Assembly: GCF_002262885.1 (NCBI RefSeq)
Contig: NZ_NKYF01000001.1
Span: 1,240,001-1,304,000 of the forward strand
Reading direction: 5' to 3'
From: Pseudonocardia sp. MH-G8
GTDB taxonomy: Bacteria > Actinomycetota > Actinomycetes > Mycobacteriales > Pseudonocardiaceae
DNA: 64,000 bases
The notes under the pieces are model-generated. The model was not told where the DNA came from. It saw only the letters and a list, made by a program, of their open reading frames with translations, and did not search any database. A program made the translations under genes and the position numbers. Shown here piece after piece: positions 9,628 to 19,062 of the stretch (position 1 is its first letter; every line of letters begins with the position of its first letter).

Positions 9628-10724
9628 TCGGCCCCGCCTTCCCGTGGCGCGGCGGGATCCCGCTGCTCACCACCGAGCTGGCGCACCGGCTGACCGCCGA
9701 CGGCCACCACGTCCGCGTACGCACCTGGACCCGACAGGGCCCCGCCCGGCTGCTCCCCGCCCAGCGCCACCCGCTGACCGCCCCCGAGGCGAGCCCCTTC
9801 CCCACCGTCGACGAGCCGCTGTCCTGGCGCAACCCGCTCCACTGGGTGCGGACCGGCCAGCGCGCGGGCGCGGAGTCCGACGTCGTCGTGCTGGTCTTCT
9901 ACACCACCGTCCAGGCGCCGGCCCTCACGGTGATCGCACGTCTGGCGCGCCGGCACGCACGGGTGCTCGTCATCTGCGCGAACGCCGTGCCGCACGAGCC
10001 CCGGCCCGGCGACCGGGTGCTCCTGTCCCGGCTCGTGCGCCGCGCAGACGCGGCGATCGCGCACACCGACGGCGAGCGCGCGGCCCTGCTCCGGCTCACC
10101 GACCGGCCGGTCGAGGTCGCGCCCCTCCCGCCCCACCTCCCGGACACCGATCGCCCGGATCTGCGACCCGACCGCCCGGCCCTGCGCCGCCTGCTGTTCT
10201 TCGGGAAGGTGCGGCCCTACAAGGGCGTGGACGTCCTGCTGGAGGCGCTCCGCGAGGTCCCCGGGGTCACGCTGTCGATCGTCGGCGAGTTCTACGAGGA
10301 CGTCGCCCGCACCCGCGCGACGGTGCGCGCGCTCGGCCTCGCGGACCGCGTCGAGCTGCACCCCGACTACCTCCCGGCCGACCGCATCCCCGCGCTGTTC
10401 GCCCGCTACGACGCGCTCGTGCTCCCGTACCGCTCGGCCACGGCGTCGCAGCTCGTCGCCCTCGCGCACTGGAACGGGCTCCCGGTGGTCGCCACCCGCG
10501 TCGGCAACTTCCCCGAGACCGTGCGGGACGGCGTCGACGGCCTGCTGTGCGCACCCGGCGACGCCGCCGACCTCGCTCGGGCGCTGCGCACGCTCCACGA
10601 GCCCGGCCGGCTGGCGCTGCTGCGCGCCGGCGTGCGGCCCGCGGCATCCGAGGCGATCTGGCAGCGCTACACCGACACACTGTTCCGGCTCGCCGCCCGC
10701 CCTCCGCACGAAGCCGCTCGGTAG
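9612..10724 (+). CDS. GT4-family glycosyltransferase
   Basis: 370 aa from GTG 9612. It has a two-domain GT-B layout: the N-terminal half begins ITLIGPAFPWRGGIPLLTTELA, a glycogen-synthase-like acceptor loop. The C-terminal half has FFGKVRPYKGVDVLLEAL, FARYDALVLPYRSATASQ and the E-x7-E-like region ending GNFPETVRDGVDGLL. These are retaining glycosyltransferases using an NDP-sugar; sugar and acceptor cannot be read from sequence. The start inside the phosphatase gene indicates translational coupling. No other sugar or lipid pathway genes adjoin it. Confidence 0.85.
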   Translation: MRITLIGPAFPWRGGIPLLTTELAHRLTADGHHVRVRTWTRQGPARLLPAQRHPLTAPEASPFPTVDEPLSWRNPLHWVRTGQRAGAESDVVVLVFYTTVQAPALTVIARLARRHARVLVICANAVPHEPRPGDRVLLSRLVRRADAAIAHTDGERAALLRLTDRPVEVAPLPPHLPDTDRPDLRPDRPALRRLLFFGKVRPYKGVDVLLEALREVPGVTLSIVGEFYEDVARTRATVRALGLADRVELHPDYLPADRIPALFARYDALVLPYRSATASQLVALAHWNGLPVVATRVGNFPETVRDGVDGLLCAPGDAADLARALRTLHEPGRLALLRAGVRPAASEAIWQRYTDTLFRLAARPPHEAAR

Positions 10725-10790
10725 CCCGACACGCCACAGGATGTGGGGGTCACCCGCACACCCAACCACGACATGTAGCGTCTGCCGCGC

Positions 10791-10981
10791 TGATGGTTCG
10801 CCGCCACCCGGCCGGGTGGCGGCGACGTGAGAGGGAACCCGGTGCGAATCCGGGACTGCCCCGCAGCGGTGAGTGGGAACGACCGCCGTCACCACGCACT
10901 GGGTCACCCGACCCGGGAAGCGACGGCCAGTAGGAGCACCGGATCCCGGCGCGCGCCCGCGAGTCCGAAGACCTGCCATCG
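10791..10981 (+). ncRNA. cobalamin riboswitch upstream of nrdAB
   Basis: Conserved cobalamin riboswitch blocks appear in order: GAGAGGGAACCCGGTGCGAA, GGGACTGCCCCGCAGCGGTG, ACCCGGGAAGCGACGGC, CAGTAGG and the B12 box GAGTCCGAAGACCTGCC (10961-10977). A P1 stem forms between GATGG (10792-10796) and CCATC (10976-10980). It lies about 130 nt before the nrdA GTG. B12 riboswitches control nrdABS in Streptomyces, where a B12-dependent class II reductase substitutes; the same logic is inferred here. Confidence 0.95.
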
Positions 10982-10983
10982 GT

Positions 10984-11004
10984 GCGCGCACCGCCGGTGC
11001 GCGC
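10984..11004 (+). terminator. GC-rich hairpin after the nrdAB riboswitch (expression platform candidate)
   Basis: GCGCGCACC and GGTGCGCGC form a perfect 9-bp stem with a 3-nt loop, three nt past the aptamer P1 stem. No U-tract follows. It could be a terminator or part of a switch that hides the nrdA ribosome-binding site (GAGGAG at 11105-11110). Its role is inferred from position. Confidence 0.5.
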
Positions 11005-11114
11005 TGTCCGGGGTCCTCGCGGGACGGGCCCGGGGCGGGCCCGCTCAGCGCGCCCGTTGCCGGAGCGTGCCCTCGTGACCCCGACGCCTGGTCGCCGAGC
11101 TCACGAGGAGAGCC

Positions 11115-13574
11115 GTGACTCCACCCACCGCCACCGCCACCGCATCCGAGGTCCGGGTCGTCCGCCACGACGTCGCCGCGCTCCCGCCCGGATGGTCCCG
11201 GGTCGAGCGGCTCGTCTCCGAGGCGGTCGCGGGCATCGCCGACGTCGCCGCCGAGCCGGTGCTCGCCGAGGTCCGGCGAGCCCTCTACGACGGCATCACG
11301 AGCGAGGAGCTCGCACTCGCCACCGTGATGGCCGGGCGCACGCTGGTGGAGTCCGAGCCGAACTACAGCCACGTCACCGCTCGGCTGCTGCTCGACGTAC
11401 TGCGCACCGAAGCGCTGACCCACCTGGCCGGCGCGCGCGAGCAGGCGCGCCAGGACGAGATGGCGGACCGTTACCCGCGCTACTTCCGCGCCTACCTCGA
11501 CCGGGCCGTCGCCCTGGAGCTGGCCGACCCGGCCCTGCTCGGCTTCGACCTGGACCGGGTCGCGGCCGCGATCCGGCCCGAGCGCGACCTCGACTTCACG
11601 TTCCTGGGCCTGCAGACCCTCTACGACCGCTACCTCCTGCACGAGCACGGCGTGCGGTTCGAGCTGCCGCAGGCGTTCCTCATGCGCGTGGCGATGGGAC
11701 TCTCGCTGCGCGAAGACGAACGGGAGGCGCGCGCGGGCGAGTTCTACGAGCTGCTCTCCTCCCATCGCTTCATGGCCTCGACGCCCACGCTGTTCAACTC
11801 CGGCACCACGCGCGCGCAACTGTCGTCGTGCTTCCTCACCACCGTCGACGACGACCTCGACTCGATCTTCCGGGGTTACCGCAACAACGCGCTGCTGGCC
11901 AAGTACTCCGGCGGGCTGGGCAACGACTGGACCCCGGTGCGCGGGCTCGGCGCCCACATCAAGGGCACCAACGGGCGGTCCCAGGGCGTCGTGCCGTTCC
12001 TGAAGATCGCCGGCGACACCGCGGTGGCCGTCAACCAGGGCGGCAAGCGCAAGGGCGCCGCGTGCGCGTACCTGGAGACCTGGCACATCGACGTCGAGGA
12101 GTTCCTCGACCTGCGCAAGAACACCGGCGACGACCGGCGCCGCACGCACGACATGAACACCGCCAACTGGGTGCCCGACGAGTTCCTGCGCCGCGTCGAG
12201 GCCGACGCCGACTGGACGCTGTTCTCCCCCGACGAGACCCCCGACCTGCACGAGCTCTACGGCACCGCGTTCGCCACCCGCTACCGCGAATACGAGGCCG
12301 CCGCCGACCGCGGGGAGATCCGGGTGTTCCGCCGGGTGCGGGCCGTCGAGCTGTGGCGGCGGATGCTCACGATGCTGTTCGAGACCGGCCACCCGTGGAT
12401 CACGTTCAAGGACCCCTGCAACCTGCGCTCCCCGCAGCAGCACGCCGGGGTCGTGCACTCGTCCAACCTGTGCACCGAGATCACCCTCAACACCGCTGCC
12501 GGCGACGAGGGTGAGGTCGCCGTCTGCAACCTCGGCTCGGTGAACCTCGCCGCGCACGTCGGACCGGACGGGCTGGACGCGGCGACACTCGAGCGCACCG
12601 TCCGGACCGCGGTGCGGATGCTCGACAACGTGATCGACAACAACTTCTACACGATCCCGGAGGCCCGTCGGTCCAACCTGGCACACCGCCCCGTCGGCCT
12701 CGGGCTGATGGGCTTCCAGGACGCCCTGTTCACGCAGGCGATCCCGTTCGCGAGCGATGCCGCCGTCGAGTTCGCCGACCGCAGTGCGGAGCTGCTGAGC
12801 TACCACGCGATCGCCGCGTCCAGCGACCTCGCCGCCGAGCGCGGCAGCTACGCCTCCTTCGACGGTTCGCTGTGGAGCCGGGGCGTCCTGCCGATCGACT
12901 CGATCGCCCTGCTGGCCGCGGCCCGCGAGGACGACGCGCTGGACGTCGACACCGCCACCACCCTGGACTGGGACGCCCTGCGCGAGCGGGTCGTCGCCCG
13001 GGGCATGCGCAACTCCAACGTCCTGGCCATCGCCCCGACCGCCACCATCTCCAACATCTGCGGGGTCGGGCAGTCGATCGAGCCGCAGTTCCGCAACCTG
13101 TTCGTGAAGTCGAACATGTCGGGCGAGTTCACGGTGGTGAACCCGCACCTCGTGCGCGACCTCAAGGCCCGCGGGCTCTGGGACCCGGCGATGGTCGCCG
13201 ACCTCAAGTACCTCGACGGCAGCCTCCGCACCATCGACCGCGTGCCCGACGACCTCAAGGCGCTCTACGCCACGGCCTTCGAGGTCGACGCCCGGTGGAT
13301 CGTCGAAGCCGCGTCCCGGCGGCAGAAGTGGCTCGACCAGGCGCAGTCGCTGAACCTCTACCTCGCCTCCCCCAGCGGCAGGGCGCTCGACGAGTTGTAC
13401 CGGCTGGCCTGGCACAAGGGCCTCAAGACCACCTACTACCTGCGCACCCAGGCGGCGACGCAGGTGGAGAAGTCCACGCTGCGCGGCACGGACGGGCGGC
13501 TCAACGCCGTGCCCGCCGCGCCCCTCCCCGACGCCTGCCGCATCGACGACCCGGACTGCGAGGCCTGCCAGTGA
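11115..13574 (+). CDS. nrdA: class I ribonucleoside-diphosphate reductase, alpha subunit
   Basis: 819 aa. It reduces NDPs to dNDPs with the NrdB radical subunit. Catalytic features are all present: Cys239 in LSSCFL and Cys471 in VAVCNLG (the redox pair), SNLCTEI with Asn451, Cys453 (thiyl) and Glu455, the tyrosine relay YY at 774-775 in TTYYLRT, and C-terminal shuttle cysteines in DCEACQ. The N-terminal ATP-cone region is short and divergent. It starts at GTG 11115 with GAGGAG 4 nt upstream. Its stop overlaps the nrdB start (GTGA). It follows a cobalamin riboswitch, so it is expected to be used when B12 is scarce. Confidence 0.95.
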   Translation: MTPPTATATASEVRVVRHDVAALPPGWSRVERLVSEAVAGIADVAAEPVLAEVRRALYDGITSEELALATVMAGRTLVESEPNYSHVTARLLLDVLRTEALTHLAGAREQARQDEMADRYPRYFRAYLDRAVALELADPALLGFDLDRVAAAIRPERDLDFTFLGLQTLYDRYLLHEHGVRFELPQAFLMRVAMGLSLREDEREARAGEFYELLSSHRFMASTPTLFNSGTTRAQLSSCFLTTVDDDLDSIFRGYRNNALLAKYSGGLGNDWTPVRGLGAHIKGTNGRSQGVVPFLKIAGDTAVAVNQGGKRKGAACAYLETWHIDVEEFLDLRKNTGDDRRRTHDMNTANWVPDEFLRRVEADADWTLFSPDETPDLHELYGTAFATRYREYEAAADRGEIRVFRRVRAVELWRRMLTMLFETGHPWITFKDPCNLRSPQQHAGVVHSSNLCTEITLNTAAGDEGEVAVCNLGSVNLAAHVGPDGLDAATLERTVRTAVRMLDNVIDNNFYTIPEARRSNLAHRPVGLGLMGFQDALFTQAIPFASDAAVEFADRSAELLSYHAIAASSDLAAERGSYASFDGSLWSRGVLPIDSIALLAAAREDDALDVDTATTLDWDALRERVVARGMRNSNVLAIAPTATISNICGVGQSIEPQFRNLFVKSNMSGEFTVVNPHLVRDLKARGLWDPAMVADLKYLDGSLRTIDRVPDDLKALYATAFEVDARWIVEAASRRQKWLDQAQSLNLYLASPSGRALDELYRLAWHKGLKTTYYLRTQAATQVEKSTLRGTDGRLNAVPAAPLPDACRIDDPDCEACQ

Positions 13575-14647
13575 CGACGACGCCGACCACGACGCCGACC
13601 ACCGGCCTGGAGACGATCCACCGCGGCGCCGCACCCGTGGACGCCGGCGCGAAGCGCATGATCAACGCGCGCGCGGACGTGAACCAGCTCCTGCCGTTGA
13701 AGTACCGGTGTGCGTGGGACCGCTACCTCGCCGCCTGCAGCAACCACTGGATGCCCACCGAGGTGTCCATGCAGGCCGACATCGCGCTCTGGCGCAGCCC
13801 CGACGGCCTCACCCCCGACGAACGGCTGCTGCTCACCCGCAACCTCGGCTTCTTCGCCACGGCAGAGTCGCTGGTGGCCAACAACGTCGTGCTGGCCGTC
13901 TACCGGCACCTCACCAACCCCGAGTGCCGCCAGTACCTGCTGCGGCAGGCGTTCGAGGAGGCCGTGCACACGCACACGTTCCAGTACGTGTGCGAGAGCC
14001 TCGGCCTCGACGAGGGCGAGCTGTTCAACGCCTACCGCGAGGTCCCGTCGATCACCGACAAGGACGCCTGGGCGCTCGAGTACACCCGGCACCTCGCCGA
14101 CCCCGGCTTCACCACCGGCACCCCGGAGGCCGATCGGGCGTTCCTGCGCGACCTCGTGGCGTTCTACGTGGTGTTCGAGGGCATGTGGTTCTACACCGGC
14201 TTCGCGCAGATCCTCTCGCTCGGGCGCCGCAACAAGATGGTCGGGATCGCCGAGCAGTACCAGTACATCCTGCGCGACGAATCGATCCACCTGAACTTCG
14301 GCATCGACTGCATCAACCAGATCAGGCACGAGAACCCGCACCTGTGGACCGACGGGTTCGCCGCCGAGGTCAGGGGAATGCTCGGCGAGGCCTGCGAGCT
14401 GGAGATCGCCTACGCCCGCGACACGCTCCCCCGCGGTGTCCTCGGCCTGACCGCCGACGCGTGCGCGCAGTACATGCGGTTCATCACCGACCGGCGGGCA
14501 CGGCAGATCGGGCTGGCGCCGCTTCACGGCGAGCCCGAGAACCCGTTCCCGTGGATGAGCGAGTCGATGGATCTGAAGAAGGAGAAGAACTTCTTCGAGA
14601 CCCGCGTCGTCGACTACCGCACGGGGGGCGGGCTCGACTGGGACTGA
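13571..14647 (+). CDS. nrdB: class I ribonucleotide reductase, radical (R2) subunit, class Ic-like
   Basis: 358 aa. The ferritin-like carboxylate ligand set is complete: Glu99 (ATAES), Glu130 and His133 (EEAVH), Glu203 (VVFEGMW), Glu237 and His240 (DESIH). The residue four after His133, the radical Tyr in class Ia enzymes, is Phe137 (HTHTF), and the first ligand is Glu instead of Asp. Both are the known marks of class Ic R2 proteins such as that of Chlamydia trachomatis, which use a Mn/Fe cofactor in place of a tyrosyl radical. The GTG start overlaps the nrdA stop, so they are coupled. Metal content is inferred. Confidence 0.93.
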   Translation: MTTTPTTTPTTGLETIHRGAAPVDAGAKRMINARADVNQLLPLKYRCAWDRYLAACSNHWMPTEVSMQADIALWRSPDGLTPDERLLLTRNLGFFATAESLVANNVVLAVYRHLTNPECRQYLLRQAFEEAVHTHTFQYVCESLGLDEGELFNAYREVPSITDKDAWALEYTRHLADPGFTTGTPEADRAFLRDLVAFYVVFEGMWFYTGFAQILSLGRRNKMVGIAEQYQYILRDESIHLNFGIDCINQIRHENPHLWTDGFAAEVRGMLGEACELEIAYARDTLPRGVLGLTADACAQYMRFITDRRARQIGLAPLHGEPENPFPWMSESMDLKKEKNFFETRVVDYRTGGGLDWD

Positions 14648-15759
14648 GGCACCGGCGCGTCCGCGCGCACGTCGACCACCGTGGTCCGGGTGACCACGCC
14701 GCCCAGGCCGCGGTGGTCCCGCGTGGTGAACAGCGCCACCAGGCTCGCCGCGCCCCACAGCGTCGCGAGCCCTGCGAGCCCGCTACCGGACCCCTGGAGC
14801 AGCACGAACCCGCCGGTCCCGACCAACGTCCGGACGAGCCGCCCGGCGCGCTCGAGCGGGCGCCCGTCGGCCGACGCCGGCCGCAGCAGCACCGCACGCT
14901 GACCGGCGGTGCCGCCTGCCCCCACGAGCGGGAGCAGCACCAGCAGCACGACGGCCGGCACCCAGAACGTGAGGATCGCCTGCAGCGAGGCGACCCACCA
15001 GAGACGGTCGTCGCCGGTCACGTCGACGCCGGCCGCGAAGATCAGCGCCGCGTTCAGCGGGGCGCCGACCAGCCCGCCGACGAGCTGCACCGCGATGAGG
15101 TCGCACACCACGCCGAGCAGCCGTCGTCCCGCGGTCACCGGCCGCGCCGACCCCGCGTGCACCGCCCGGGCCCGCTGCCCCGGCACCGCGGCGAGCAGCG
15201 GCGCGCCGATCGCCCCCACCAGCGCGCCGAGCCCGTTGGCGAGCAGGTCGTCGACGTCGGCGATGCGGTAGGGGCAGGGGTAGAGGAACCAGTTCCCCGT
15301 GAACTGGGTGAGCTCGATGGCCACCGAGACCGCCACGCCCACGAGCGTCGTGACGAGGATCGAGCGCCTGCCCAGGTACCGCAGGAACGCGCCCAGCGGC
15401 ACGAACAGCGCCACGTTGAACACGATCTGCTGCACCGCGGGGTTCGTGAGCACGGCCCGCGGGCCGCTGCCGGACTGCTCGGCGCGGATGTCGGCGAGGA
15501 AGCGCAACGGGTCGAGCTGCGGGGCGGCCAACGCCTGGTTCCGGGCGCAGAACGCCGCGTCGACCTGGGGCAGCGGGAGGAGCACGTAGGCGACGAGCGC
15601 GAGCCCGTAGACCAGCACCGCGAACGCGAGCACCGCCCGGCCCGGCCCGAGCTCGCCGCGACGGCGGTACGCCATGGCCACGTAAGGGACGAGCAGCACG
15701 ACCGCGAGCACACCGCCGAGGACGACGGCGATCACCGCCGGCAGGATCCGGTCACCCAA
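14614..15759 (-). CDS. VanZ-like membrane protein with C-terminal RDD-type domain
   Basis: 381 aa with about eight hydrophobic segments. The first half has the VanZ pattern: [24 protein letters not shown] and [16 protein letters not shown]. The second half begins [19 protein letters not shown], resembling an RDD domain. VanZ itself gives low-level teicoplanin resistance, but most actinobacterial relatives are uncharacterised. The start is TTG 15759 with GAGGGGGAG upstream. Its 3' end overlaps the nrdB coding end by 34 bp in convergent orientation. Confidence 0.78.
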   Translation of the reverse strand: MGDRILPAVIAVVLGGVLAVVLLVPYVAMAYRRRGELGPGRAVLAFAVLVYGLALVAYVLLPLPQVDAAFCARNQALAAPQLDPLRFLADIRAEQSGSGPRAVLTNPAVQQIVFNVALFVPLGAFLRYLGRRSILVTTLVGVAVSVAIELTQFTGNWFLYPCPYRIADVDDLLANGLGALVGAIGAPLLAAVPGQRARAVHAGSARPVTAGRRLLGVVCDLIAVQLVGGLVGAPLNAALIFAAGVDVTGDDRLWWVASLQAILTFWVPAVVLLVLLPLVGAGGTAGQRAVLLRPASADGRPLERAGRLVRTLVGTGGFVLLQGSGSGLAGLATLWGAASLVALFTTRDHRGLGGVVTRTTVVDVRADAPVPQSQSSPPPVR

Positions 15760-15905
15760 CCCCGACGCTCCCCCTCACGACGACCCGCGCGCCCGCAAGG
15801 TACGCCGACGCGCCACGCGCCGGGCCCCCGGCTCGGGCGGCGGCGGGGCCGACCACCCGACCGGGTGACGCGCGCCGGCGGGCGCCGCTCGCCGTCCGAG
15901 GTGGC

Positions 15906-15989
15906 TTCAGGTCCCCGAGGTGCTTCAGGTCCCCGAGGTCATTCAGGTCCCCGAGGTCATTCAGGTCCCCGAGGTCATTCAGATCATGG
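15906..15989. repeat. 18-bp tandem repeat, four copies plus a partial fifth
   Basis: The unit TTCAGGTCCCCGAGGTCA occurs head to tail at 15906, 15924, 15942 and 15960. The first copy ends GC instead of CA, and a decayed fifth copy starts at 15978. The array runs up to the stop codon (15984-15986) of the SARP gene on the minus strand. The unit is a multiple of three and would read as QVPEVI repeats on the plus strand, but no gene is supported there. The rest of 15760-15983 holds nothing else recognisable. Confidence 0.9.
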
Positions 15990-17519
15990 AGCCGCTCGGC
16001 TCGGTGGGTCCGCGGCGAGCTCCCCGAGGTACGAGGCGATCGACAGGCCGGGACGGGTCAGCAGCGCCACGGCCGCCGTCCGGAGTGCGAGCGGCAGGCC
16101 CCCGGTGTGCGCGACGAGCCGCGCGAGGCCGTCGGGCTCGGCGCGCACCCGGTCGCCCACGATCTCGCGGAGCACGTCGTGCGCCTCCTCGGGGCCGAGC
16201 ATCCCCAGCGCCACCCGGTGCGCCCCCGGCGAGACCAGCAGGTCGGCCGGTTCGCACCGGGACGTCGCCAGCGCCGCGCAGGTCGGCGAGCCGGGCAGCA
16301 GCACCCGCACCGCCTCGGCGTCGGCCGCCCCGTCCAGGACGACGAGCACGCGGCGCCCCGCGGTCATCGACCGGAAGAGCGCCGCCGCGTCGGCTCGCCC
16401 GGCGGGCACCGCATCGGCCGGGGCGCCGAGCGCACGGAGGAAGGACGCGAGGACGGCGTCGACGTCCGGGGCCCCGCACCCGAGCGCGGCGAAGAGCTGA
16501 CCGTCGGGGAAGTGTTCGGCCAGCTGGTGGGCGGCCCGCACGGCGACCGTCGTCTTGCCCGCGCCCGCCGGGCCGGTGAGCACGACCAGCCGCGGCGCCT
16601 CGGCCTCCGGCGGGGCGGCGAGGACCTCGACGACCTCCGCGACCTCGGCCCTGCGCCCGACCACGCCGTTGGTCGCCATCGGCAGCTGGCGCGGGGGCGG
16701 TGCGGGCGCCCGCACCGCGGGTGCGGCCGGGGCCGGCTGGTCGGTTCCGTTGAGGATCTGCTGGTGGGCCGCCCGCAGCTCCGGTCCCGGATCGACCCCG
16801 AGGTCCTCGGCCAGCATCCGGGTGACGATCCGGTAGCTCTCCAGCGCCTCGCCCTGCCGGTGGGCGCCGTACAGCGCGCGCATCCGCTGGACCCAGAACC
16901 GCTCCCGCAGCGGGTGAGCACCGGTCAGCCCGATCAGCTCCGCGCACACCTCGGCGTGCCGGCCCAGCCGCAGGTCGAGCTCGACGCGCAGCTCGACGAC
17001 CTGCAGGTACCGCTCCACCAGCCGCGGTGTCTCGTCCCGGTGCAGCGCCTCGGACACGACGTTCGCCATCGGGGGCACCGCCCGCCACAGGCGCAGCGCC
17101 TCGGCCAGCTTCGCGGATGCGGCCTCCAGATCGCCCGCGTCGGCCGAGCGCGTGCCCCGTTCGACCACCTCGTCGAAGCACTCCACGTCGAGCGTGCCGT
17201 GCCGGAGTTCGAGCCGGTAGCCCTCGGGTTCGGTACGGATCACGCAGTCGGTGCGGGCCAGTGCCTGGCGCAGCCGCATCACGTACTTCTGCACGGCGCC
17301 GCGCGGATCGGCAGGAGCTTCCTGGTCCCACAGCTTCTCGCCGAGCTCGCGGACCGGCACCACGCGGTTCGCGCGCAGCAGCAGCATCGCCAGCAGCACC
17401 CGCTGCTTGCGCGGGGGCACCGGGACCGGATGGCCGCCCACCACGATCTCCAGCGGGCCCAGGAGGCGGAACTCGACCGCGGTCCCGCGGAGACCCGAGC
17501 CGTCGACGGTCGTCGTCAT
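15984..17519 (-). CDS. AfsR/SARP-family transcriptional regulator with NB-ARC-type ATPase domain
   Basis: 511 aa from ATG 17519 (GTG 17531 is also in frame). It has an OmpR-type DNA-binding domain (FRLLGPLEIVVGGHPVPVPP, then RKQRVLLAMLLLRANRVVPV), a bacterial transcriptional activator domain (about residues 100-250), and an NTPase with Walker A GPAGAGKTT (Lys near 322) and Walker B-like VLVVLDGAA. The protein stops soon after the GLPLAL motif and has no C-terminal TPR region, unlike full AfsR. SARPs activate secondary-metabolite genes, but no biosynthetic cluster lies next to it. Tandem repeats begin at its stop codon, so C-terminal loss is possible. Confidence 0.88.
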   Translation of the reverse strand: MTTTVDGSGLRGTAVEFRLLGPLEIVVGGHPVPVPPRKQRVLLAMLLLRANRVVPVRELGEKLWDQEAPADPRGAVQKYVMRLRQALARTDCVIRTEPEGYRLELRHGTLDVECFDEVVERGTRSADAGDLEAASAKLAEALRLWRAVPPMANVVSEALHRDETPRLVERYLQVVELRVELDLRLGRHAEVCAELIGLTGAHPLRERFWVQRMRALYGAHRQGEALESYRIVTRMLAEDLGVDPGPELRAAHQQILNGTDQPAPAAPAVRAPAPPPRQLPMATNGVVGRRAEVAEVVEVLAAPPEAEAPRLVVLTGPAGAGKTTVAVRAAHQLAEHFPDGQLFAALGCGAPDVDAVLASFLRALGAPADAVPAGRADAAALFRSMTAGRRVLVVLDGAADAEAVRVLLPGSPTCAALATSRCEPADLLVSPGAHRVALGMLGPEEAHDVLREIVGDRVRAEPDGLARLVAHTGGLPLALRTAAVALLTRPGLSIASYLGELAADPPSRAAP

Positions 17520-17703
17520 CCGCGGCCGCACCCCCCTCGTCGCAGTTGCTGAGGTGGACGATAAAAGCTTTCACGGCAAGCGGCGCACCGAGCGGGAGGA
17601 CTTTGCGAAGCCTTAAGGGTCCGGCAGGCTGGTCATCGGCGTTCGTCCGTCTGGCCGCGCGTCTACGGGACGCCGGACGGTGCGACCCACCGGTTCGCCC
17701 GCG

Positions 17704-18408
17704 TCACCCGAGCGGGTCCGGCACCTCCGCAGCGGTCGCCGCTGCGGCCAGCAAGCCGGCGCGCTCTCCGAGGAGCGGAGCGCCGTGACCGAAGCACACC
17801 GTCGTCGCCCCGGTGCCGGCCAGGCGCCGGAAGGACGTCTTCGCCCGGTCGCGGTCGGTGTTGAACGGGCCGAGGAACACCGCGCCGTCCCGCTCCGCGG
17901 CGATGTCGCCGGTGAACAGCAGGCCGCGCGCCGGGTGCAGGACCGCGATGCTGCCCGCGGTGTGGCCGGGCGTCCAGATCACCTGCAGCCCGTCGTCGAG
18001 GACGTCGCCGTCGTCGAGGTCGAGGTCGACGCGCGCCTGCGGCACGTCCGGCGGGTCCGGCAGCCCCGCGGCGACGACGGCGTGCAGCTCCCGCTCGGCG
18101 GGCGTGAGGTCCGGCCACTCCCCCGGCACCTCACCGCGGACCACCCGGGCGTCCGCGTGGTGGGCCGCCACCCGGACGCCGGGCCAACCGGCGATCTCGC
18201 GGGCCGATCCGGCGTGGTCGGAGTGGTAGTGGGTGAGGAGCACGCGCCGCACCCGACCCCAACCGGCGAGCGCAGCGGCGATCGCGTCCGCCACCCCCGG
18301 CGGCCCGGTGTCGACGAGCGTGACGTCCCGTCCGTCCCGCAGCGCGTACGCCTGGCCGACGGGGAAGCGCAGCATGCGCAGGTCGGGTGCGAGGTCCACG
18401 ATCTCCAT
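17704..18408 (-). CDS. metallo-beta-lactamase-fold hydrolase
   Basis: 234 aa from ATG 18408. The signature THYHSDHAGS gives the first zinc ligands; WTPGHTAGS, FTGDI and FGHGAPL provide the further His and Asp ligands. It resembles glyoxalase II-like and lactonase-like MBL enzymes. It follows the XRE-cupin gene on the same strand by 57 bp, so a shared transcript is possible. The substrate is unknown. The 172 bp after it, up to the SARP start, hold no recognisable feature. Confidence 0.85.
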   Translation of the reverse strand: MEIVDLAPDLRMLRFPVGQAYALRDGRDVTLVDTGPPGVADAIAAALAGWGRVRRVLLTHYHSDHAGSAREIAGWPGVRVAAHHADARVVRGEVPGEWPDLTPAERELHAVVAAGLPDPPDVPQARVDLDLDDGDVLDDGLQVIWTPGHTAGSIAVLHPARGLLFTGDIAAERDGAVFLGPFNTDRDRAKTSFRRLAGTGATTVCFGHGAPLLGERAGLLAAAATAAEVPDPLG

Positions 18409-18465
18409 CCGGTCATCCTGCGGAGTGTCCGGCCGCGCGGGCATGCGTGTTCGCCACCAGGGAAC

Positions 18466-19023
18466 TCAGCGGCGGGTGAGCGCCACCAGGTAGCGGCAGG
18501 ACCGGTCGGTGCGGCTGGCGAACACGCGCGGCCCGGGCGGCCCGAGCTGGAGGCAGTCACCCGGGTCGAGCTCGTGCACCGTGTCGCCCTCGTGCAGGCG
18601 CAGGTGCCCGTCGAGCACCCAGATCTGCTGGTGGACCAGCGCATGGACGTCGTTTCCGAACGCGACCCGGGCCCCGGCTGGCAGCTCGACCTCCACCAGC
18701 TCGAGCGGCCGGCCGCCGGCCGGTGAGACCGTGCGGCGGCGGTACCCGCTGGCCGGGTCGGTCCAGGTGGGCTGGTCGGCAGCGCGGACGAGCCGTCCGC
18801 CGCCGTCCTCGGCGCGGGCCACCAGCTCGGACAGCGTCATGTCCAGGGCGCCGGCCAGCCGGGCGAGCAGGACTGCGGTGGGCTGCGCGTCACCGCGCTC
18901 GATCTTGCCGATCATCGCTCGCGAGACGCCCGCCCGCTCCGCCAGCGCGCTCACCGAGAGGCCGTGGGCTTCCCGGGCCGCCTGGAGCGTGGCGGCGAGG
19001 GACGGGCCGAGGTCGTCGGACAC
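18466..19023 (-). CDS. XRE-family regulator with C-terminal cupin
   Basis: 185 aa, the usual size of HTH-cupin regulators. The HTH spans about residues 7-60 (GLSVSALAERAGVSRAMIGK, IERGDAQPTAVLLARLAGAL). The cupin beta-barrel includes HQQIWVLDGHLRLHEGD and LDPGDCLQLGPP, likely a small-ligand sensor. The start is GTG 19023: a perfect TATAAT on the minus strand at 19030-19035 ends 6 nt upstream, so the mRNA is probably leaderless. It is divergent from a PAT-like acetyltransferase with only 39 bp between starts and likely represses it and itself. Confidence 0.9.
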   Translation of the reverse strand: MSDDLGPSLAATLQAAREAHGLSVSALAERAGVSRAMIGKIERGDAQPTAVLLARLAGALDMTLSELVARAEDGGGRLVRAADQPTWTDPASGYRRRTVSPAGGRPLELVEVELPAGARVAFGNDVHALVHQQIWVLDGHLRLHEGDTVHELDPGDCLQLGPPGPRVFASRTDRSCRYLVALTRR

Positions 19024-19062
19024 GGTGCCATTATAGGCGACAAGCTGGCTATTATCGTCGCC
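19024..19062. promoter_or_regulatory. overlapping divergent promoters and operator of the XRE-cupin/GNAT pair
   Basis: In 39 bp there are two -10 boxes: TATAAT on the minus strand (19030-19035) and TATTAT on the plus strand (19050-19055). Each lies 6-7 nt from its start codon, so the -35 region of one falls on the -10 of the other. An inverted repeat GGCGAC (19036-19041) / GTCGCC (19057-19062) and an imperfect ATTATAG...CTATTAT pair overlay them. Confidence 0.7.

Noticed and set aside
9120..13634. A 1504-codon open frame on the minus strand across the glycosyltransferase and nrdA
   Set aside because: It is antisense to well-recognised genes, is Arg/Gly/His-rich without domains, and arises from GC-rich codon structure.
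14614..15759. A glycopeptide-resistance locus because of VanZ
   Set aside because: No vanHAX or regulator genes are present; VanZ-like proteins are widespread outside resistance clusters.
15906..15989. A CRISPR array at the 18-bp repeats
   Set aside because: The units are head-to-tail with no spacers.
13708..16500. A 930-codon plus-strand frame over nrdB, the VanZ gene and the SARP gene
   Set aside because: It crosses three supported genes on both strands and has no recognisable domain.
15920..16579. A plus-strand frame starting with QVPEVI repeats
   Set aside because: The repeats are simply the 18-bp tandem array read in frame; the rest is antisense to the SARP gene.
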